NCBI GenBank assembly: GCA_958403605.1
Contig: CATXYA010000066.1
Span: 1 to 7,511 of the forward strand
Length of the DNA: 7,511 bases
From: an uncultured Oscillospiraceae bacterium
GTDB lineage: Bacteria > Bacillota > Clostridia > Oscillospirales > Ruminococcaceae
Direction: 5' to 3'
Below the pieces are notes generated by a model, which was not told the origin of the DNA, made no database searches, and saw only the letters and a list, made by a program, of their open reading frames with translations. A program made the translations under genes and the position numbers. Positions within the stretch are counted from its first letter, which is position 1; each line of letters opens with the position of its first letter. Of this stretch, positions 6,216 through 7,511 are shown piece by piece.

Positions 6216-6709
6216 GGCACGACCTCCTGATTTTCGTAATTGCAGAAGGAAAACGGGAGCCCTTCCCAATGATGCACCGGCCCGGCTTCCATCAGCCGCC
6301 AGGACGGCAGCGCGTCCAGGTTGGGGAAAAAGGCGTCCGCGGGCGCGTCGGCGTCGATCTTGGTCACCAAGGCGCGGCGGCAGTGCGGCAGCAGCAGCCG
6401 GTACAGCTGCGCGCCGCCCATCACCCATACCTGGCCGGGGGCTGCTTTCGCCGCTCCCAGCAGCTGCGGTAAGTTATGGCACACCTGCGCCCCGGGCACC
6501 AAAAGCGTTTCATCGCGGCTGAGGACGATGCTGCGCCGCCCCGGCAGAGGCGCCCCGCCCGGCAGTGCGGCCAACGTGCGCCGCCCCAGCAGCACCGTCT
6601 GTCCCCAGGTGGTCTCTTTAAAAAAGTGCAGGTCCTCCGGGATGAAAAACAGCTGTCTGCCGTCTTTGCCAATGCCCCAGGCCCGGCTCACCGCCACGAT
6701 CAGATCCAC
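6209..6709 (-). CDS. folA: Dihydrofolate reductase (GTG start)
   Basis: FolA reduces dihydrofolate to tetrahydrofolate with NADPH, supplying one-carbon carriers for thymidylate and purine synthesis; it is the trimethoprim target. The 166-residue length is typical. Visible landmarks are DLIVAVSRAWGIGKDGRQL (2-20), the catalytic loop FFIPEDLHFFKETT (21-34) with the acidic residue Asp26, GRRTLAALP (42-50), the NADPH-site region PGRRSIVLSRD (56-66), VWVMGGAQLYRLLLP (94-108) and DAFFPNLD (125-132). The tryptophan of the E. coli LPW motif is replaced by FF. The frame is open to an ATG at 6784, and another lies at 6739, but neither has a ribosome binding site. The GTG at 6709 has TAAGGGGG ending 5 nt upstream, gives the standard DHFR N-terminus and lies about 37 nt past the predicted transcript start. 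It is first in the unit with fruK-ptsH-ptsI. Confidence 0.93.
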   Translation of the reverse strand: MDLIVAVSRAWGIGKDGRQLFFIPEDLHFFKETTWGQTVLLGRRTLAALPGGAPLPGRRSIVLSRDETLLVPGAQVCHNLPQLLGAAKAAPGQVWVMGGAQLYRLLLPHCRRALVTKIDADAPADAFFPNLDALPSWRLMEAGPVHHWEGLPFSFCNYENQEVVPW

Positions 6710-6714
6710 AGCTG

Positions 6715-6722
6715 CCCCCTTA
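6715..6722 (-). promoter_or_regulatory. Ribosome binding site that fixes the folA start at GTG 6709
   Basis: On the minus strand TAAGGGGG ends 5 nt before the GTG codon at 6709-6707. The upstream ATG codons at 6784 and 6739 have no purine-rich site, and the predicted transcript start (about 6746) excludes 6784 altogether. This decides for the GTG start. Confidence 0.75.
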
Positions 6723-6752
6723 TTTTCTCTGCACTTCATATTCGTTATTTTT

Positions 6753-6782
6753 AGTATATCACAGTTCTCTCCGTGATGTCGC
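6753..6782 (-). promoter_or_regulatory. Extended -10 promoter of the folA-fruK-ptsHI unit
   Basis: On the minus strand the -10 box TATACT (6758-6753) is preceded by TGA, giving the extended -10 motif TGnTATA. A partial -35 box GCGACA (6782-6777, 4 of 6) sits 18 nt upstream. Transcription would start near 6746, about 37 nt before the folA GTG. Confidence 0.65.
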
Positions 6783-6800
6783 ACAACTGTTTTGCGTTAT

Positions 6801-6814
6801 AAAAAATATTTTTT
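6801..6814. repeat. Perfect 14-bp A/T palindrome between the divergent promoters
   Basis: AAAAAATATTTTTT is its own reverse complement. It lies 10 bp upstream of the antiporter -35 box, where an UP element binding the RNA polymerase alpha subunit would sit, and about 18 bp upstream of the folA -35 box. It may also bend the DNA. A-tract composition alone could create it. Confidence 0.45.
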
Positions 6815-6824
6815 GTTCAGAATA

Positions 6825-6852
6825 TTGCATTTTCATTTTTTCAGCGTATAAT
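6825..6852 (+). promoter_or_regulatory. Promoter of the cation:proton antiporter gene
   Basis: A perfect -10 box TATAAT (6847-6852) has a weak -35 candidate TTGCAT (6825-6830) 16 nt upstream. Transcription would begin near 6859, leaving a leader of about 25 nt that contains the ribosome binding site. A weak -35 box is compatible with activator dependence or with help from the A/T tract upstream. Confidence 0.65.
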
Positions 6853-6862
6853 GAGTCATTAT
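6848..6862. promoter_or_regulatory. 15-bp perfect palindrome over the antiporter -10 box (candidate operator)
   Basis: ATAATGA (6848-6854) and TCATTAT (6856-6862) are exact reverse complements around a single central G. The site covers most of the -10 box and reaches the predicted transcript start, the classic place for a dimeric repressor. As RNA it has only a 1-nt loop, so a DNA site is more likely than a hairpin. No regulator gene is present in the window. Confidence 0.5.
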
Positions 6863-6883
6863 CGCTTTAAGGGAGGGGTCGAA

Positions 6884-7511
6884 ATGTGGATCGAAAAAAT
6901 CAGCAGTGAGCCCGCGCAGATCATTTTGGCGCTGGCGACCATGATGCTGACCGCCTTTCTTGCCACCCGGGTGACCAAGTGGCTCCATTTGCCCCAAGTG
7001 ACAGGGTATTTGCTGGCAGGGATCCTGGCTGGACCGTATGTGCTCGATTTGATCCCACAGAATTTTGTGGAGCATATGAGCTTTATCACCGATGTGGCGC
7101 TGGCCTGCATCGCCTTCGGCGTGGGCAAGTACTTCAAGTTTTCCACGCTGAAAAAGAGCGGCGCGGGCATTTTGGTGCTCACGGTGACGGAATCGCTGGG
7201 CGCCGCTATTGTGGTGACGCTCGTCATGGCGCTGGTATTCCGGCTGTCGTGGTCTTTTTCGCTGCTGCTAGGAGCCATCGCTTCAGCCACCGCCCCCGCC
7301 TCTACCATTATGACCATCCGCCAGTATCATGCCAAGGGGGTTTTTGTCAACACGCTGCTGCAGGTGGTGGCGTTGGACGACGCGGTGGCCCTGATCGCGT
7401 TCAGCGTGGCGGCCGCCATCGTGCAGGAGCTGCAGGACGGCAACACCGTCAGCTGGGCCGGGATCCTGCTGCCCGTCCTCTATAATATCTTGGCGCTGGC
7501 CTTGGGCGCTG
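6884..7511 (+). CDS. CPA2-type cation:proton antiporter, N-terminal part (runs off the right edge)
   Basis: The first 209 residues of a membrane antiporter of the monovalent cation:proton antiporter-2 (Na+/H+ exchanger) family, which swaps Na+ or K+ for H+ across the cytoplasmic membrane. Membrane segments are visible at about 10-29, 38-57, 66-82, 94-119, 124-146, 154-180 and 192-209. Family landmarks are LPQVTGYLLAGILAGP (36-51), the unwound-helix motif GAIASATAPAS (130-140) followed by TIMTIRQYHAKG (141-152), and VVALDDAVALIAFSV (161-175), whose Asp165-Asp166 pair marks the ion-binding site; in this superfamily a DD pair is associated with electrogenic exchange. Full-length members have about 380-420 residues, or more with a C-terminal TrkA/USP domain, so the missing part could hold a regulatory domain. 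The ATG at 6884 has GGGAGGGG (6871-6878) 5 nt upstream. Na+ versus K+ specificity cannot be told from this part. Confidence 0.9.
   Translation, partial: MWIEKISSEPAQIILALATMMLTAFLATRVTKWLHLPQVTGYLLAGILAGPYVLDLIPQNFVEHMSFITDVALACIAFGVGKYFKFSTLKKSGAGILVLTVTESLGAAIVVTLVMALVFRLSWSFSLLLGAIASATAPASTIMTIRQYHAKGVFVNTLLQVVALDDAVALIAFSVAAAIVQELQDGNTVSWAGILLPVLYNILALALGA

Larger units (their letters stand above)
6710..6883. other. AT-rich divergent promoter region between folA and the antiporter gene
   Basis: This 174-bp stretch is the only clearly AT-rich part of the window. It holds the ribosome binding sites of both flanking genes, one promoter for each direction, a 14-bp A/T palindrome (6801-6814) between the two promoters and a 15-bp palindrome on the antiporter -10 box. 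I see no coding sequence or RNA gene in it. Confidence 0.75.

Noticed and set aside
6710..6784. Longer folA starting at ATG 6784 or 6739
   Set aside because: Neither ATG has a Shine-Dalgarno; the first lies upstream of the predicted transcript start and the second would leave a leader of only about 7 nt. The GTG at 6709 has a strong site and yields a standard DHFR length.
6859..7317. A 152-codon minus-strand frame opposite the antiporter gene
   Set aside because: It is antisense to a clear CPA2 antiporter with its own promoter and ribosome binding site; the Ser/Thr/Ala-rich product is what the reverse of membrane-protein codons gives.

Overview
The window looks like chromosomal DNA from a GC-rich member of the Firmicutes, most likely a gut-type clostridium of the Oscillospiraceae/Ruminococcaceae kind. 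This is inferred from three things: strong AGGAGG-type ribosome binding sites before nearly every gene, an HPr with both His15 and the Ser46 region typical of Firmicutes, and coding regions so GC-rich that they throw long antisense shadow frames. No transposase, integrase, CRISPR array, tRNA or rRNA is visible. The content is mainly housekeeping.

Layout. Seven genes lie on the minus strand and one is divergent on the plus strand. Reading in the minus direction from the AT-rich divergent promoter region (about 6710-6883): dihydrofolate reductase (folA, GTG start), a PfkB-type 1-phosphofructokinase (fruK), HPr (ptsH) and PTS enzyme I (ptsI). These four are packed tightly, with a 7-nt overlap folA/fruK, a 19-nt gap fruK/ptsH and a 4-nt ATGA overlap ptsH/ptsI. 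They end at a clean intrinsic terminator (3268-3295). Directly after it, a near-ideal sigma-A promoter (-10 TATAAT, 17-nt spacer) drives a second unit: a full-length RgpF-type rhamnan synthesis protein, a 104-residue single-membrane-span protein of unknown function, and the N-terminal 293 residues of a RecD2-type helicase that runs off the left edge. No terminator separates rgpF from the small gene, so these three may be co-transcribed.

On the plus strand, a CPA2-type cation:proton antiporter starts at 6884 and runs off the right edge. Its -10 box is covered by a perfect 15-bp palindrome, the best operator candidate in the window.

Functionally, ptsI and ptsH form the phosphoenolpyruvate-to-sugar phosphorelay and fruK would use its fructose-1-phosphate product, but no sugar-specific enzyme II is present here. 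RgpF points to surface polysaccharide synthesis, RecD2 to DNA repair, and FolA to tetrahydrofolate supply. I see no convincing new multi-gene system. The items most worth checking are the folA-fruK-ptsHI arrangement, the orphan rgpF with its repeat-rich leader, the unknown gene before recD2, and the palindrome at the antiporter promoter.
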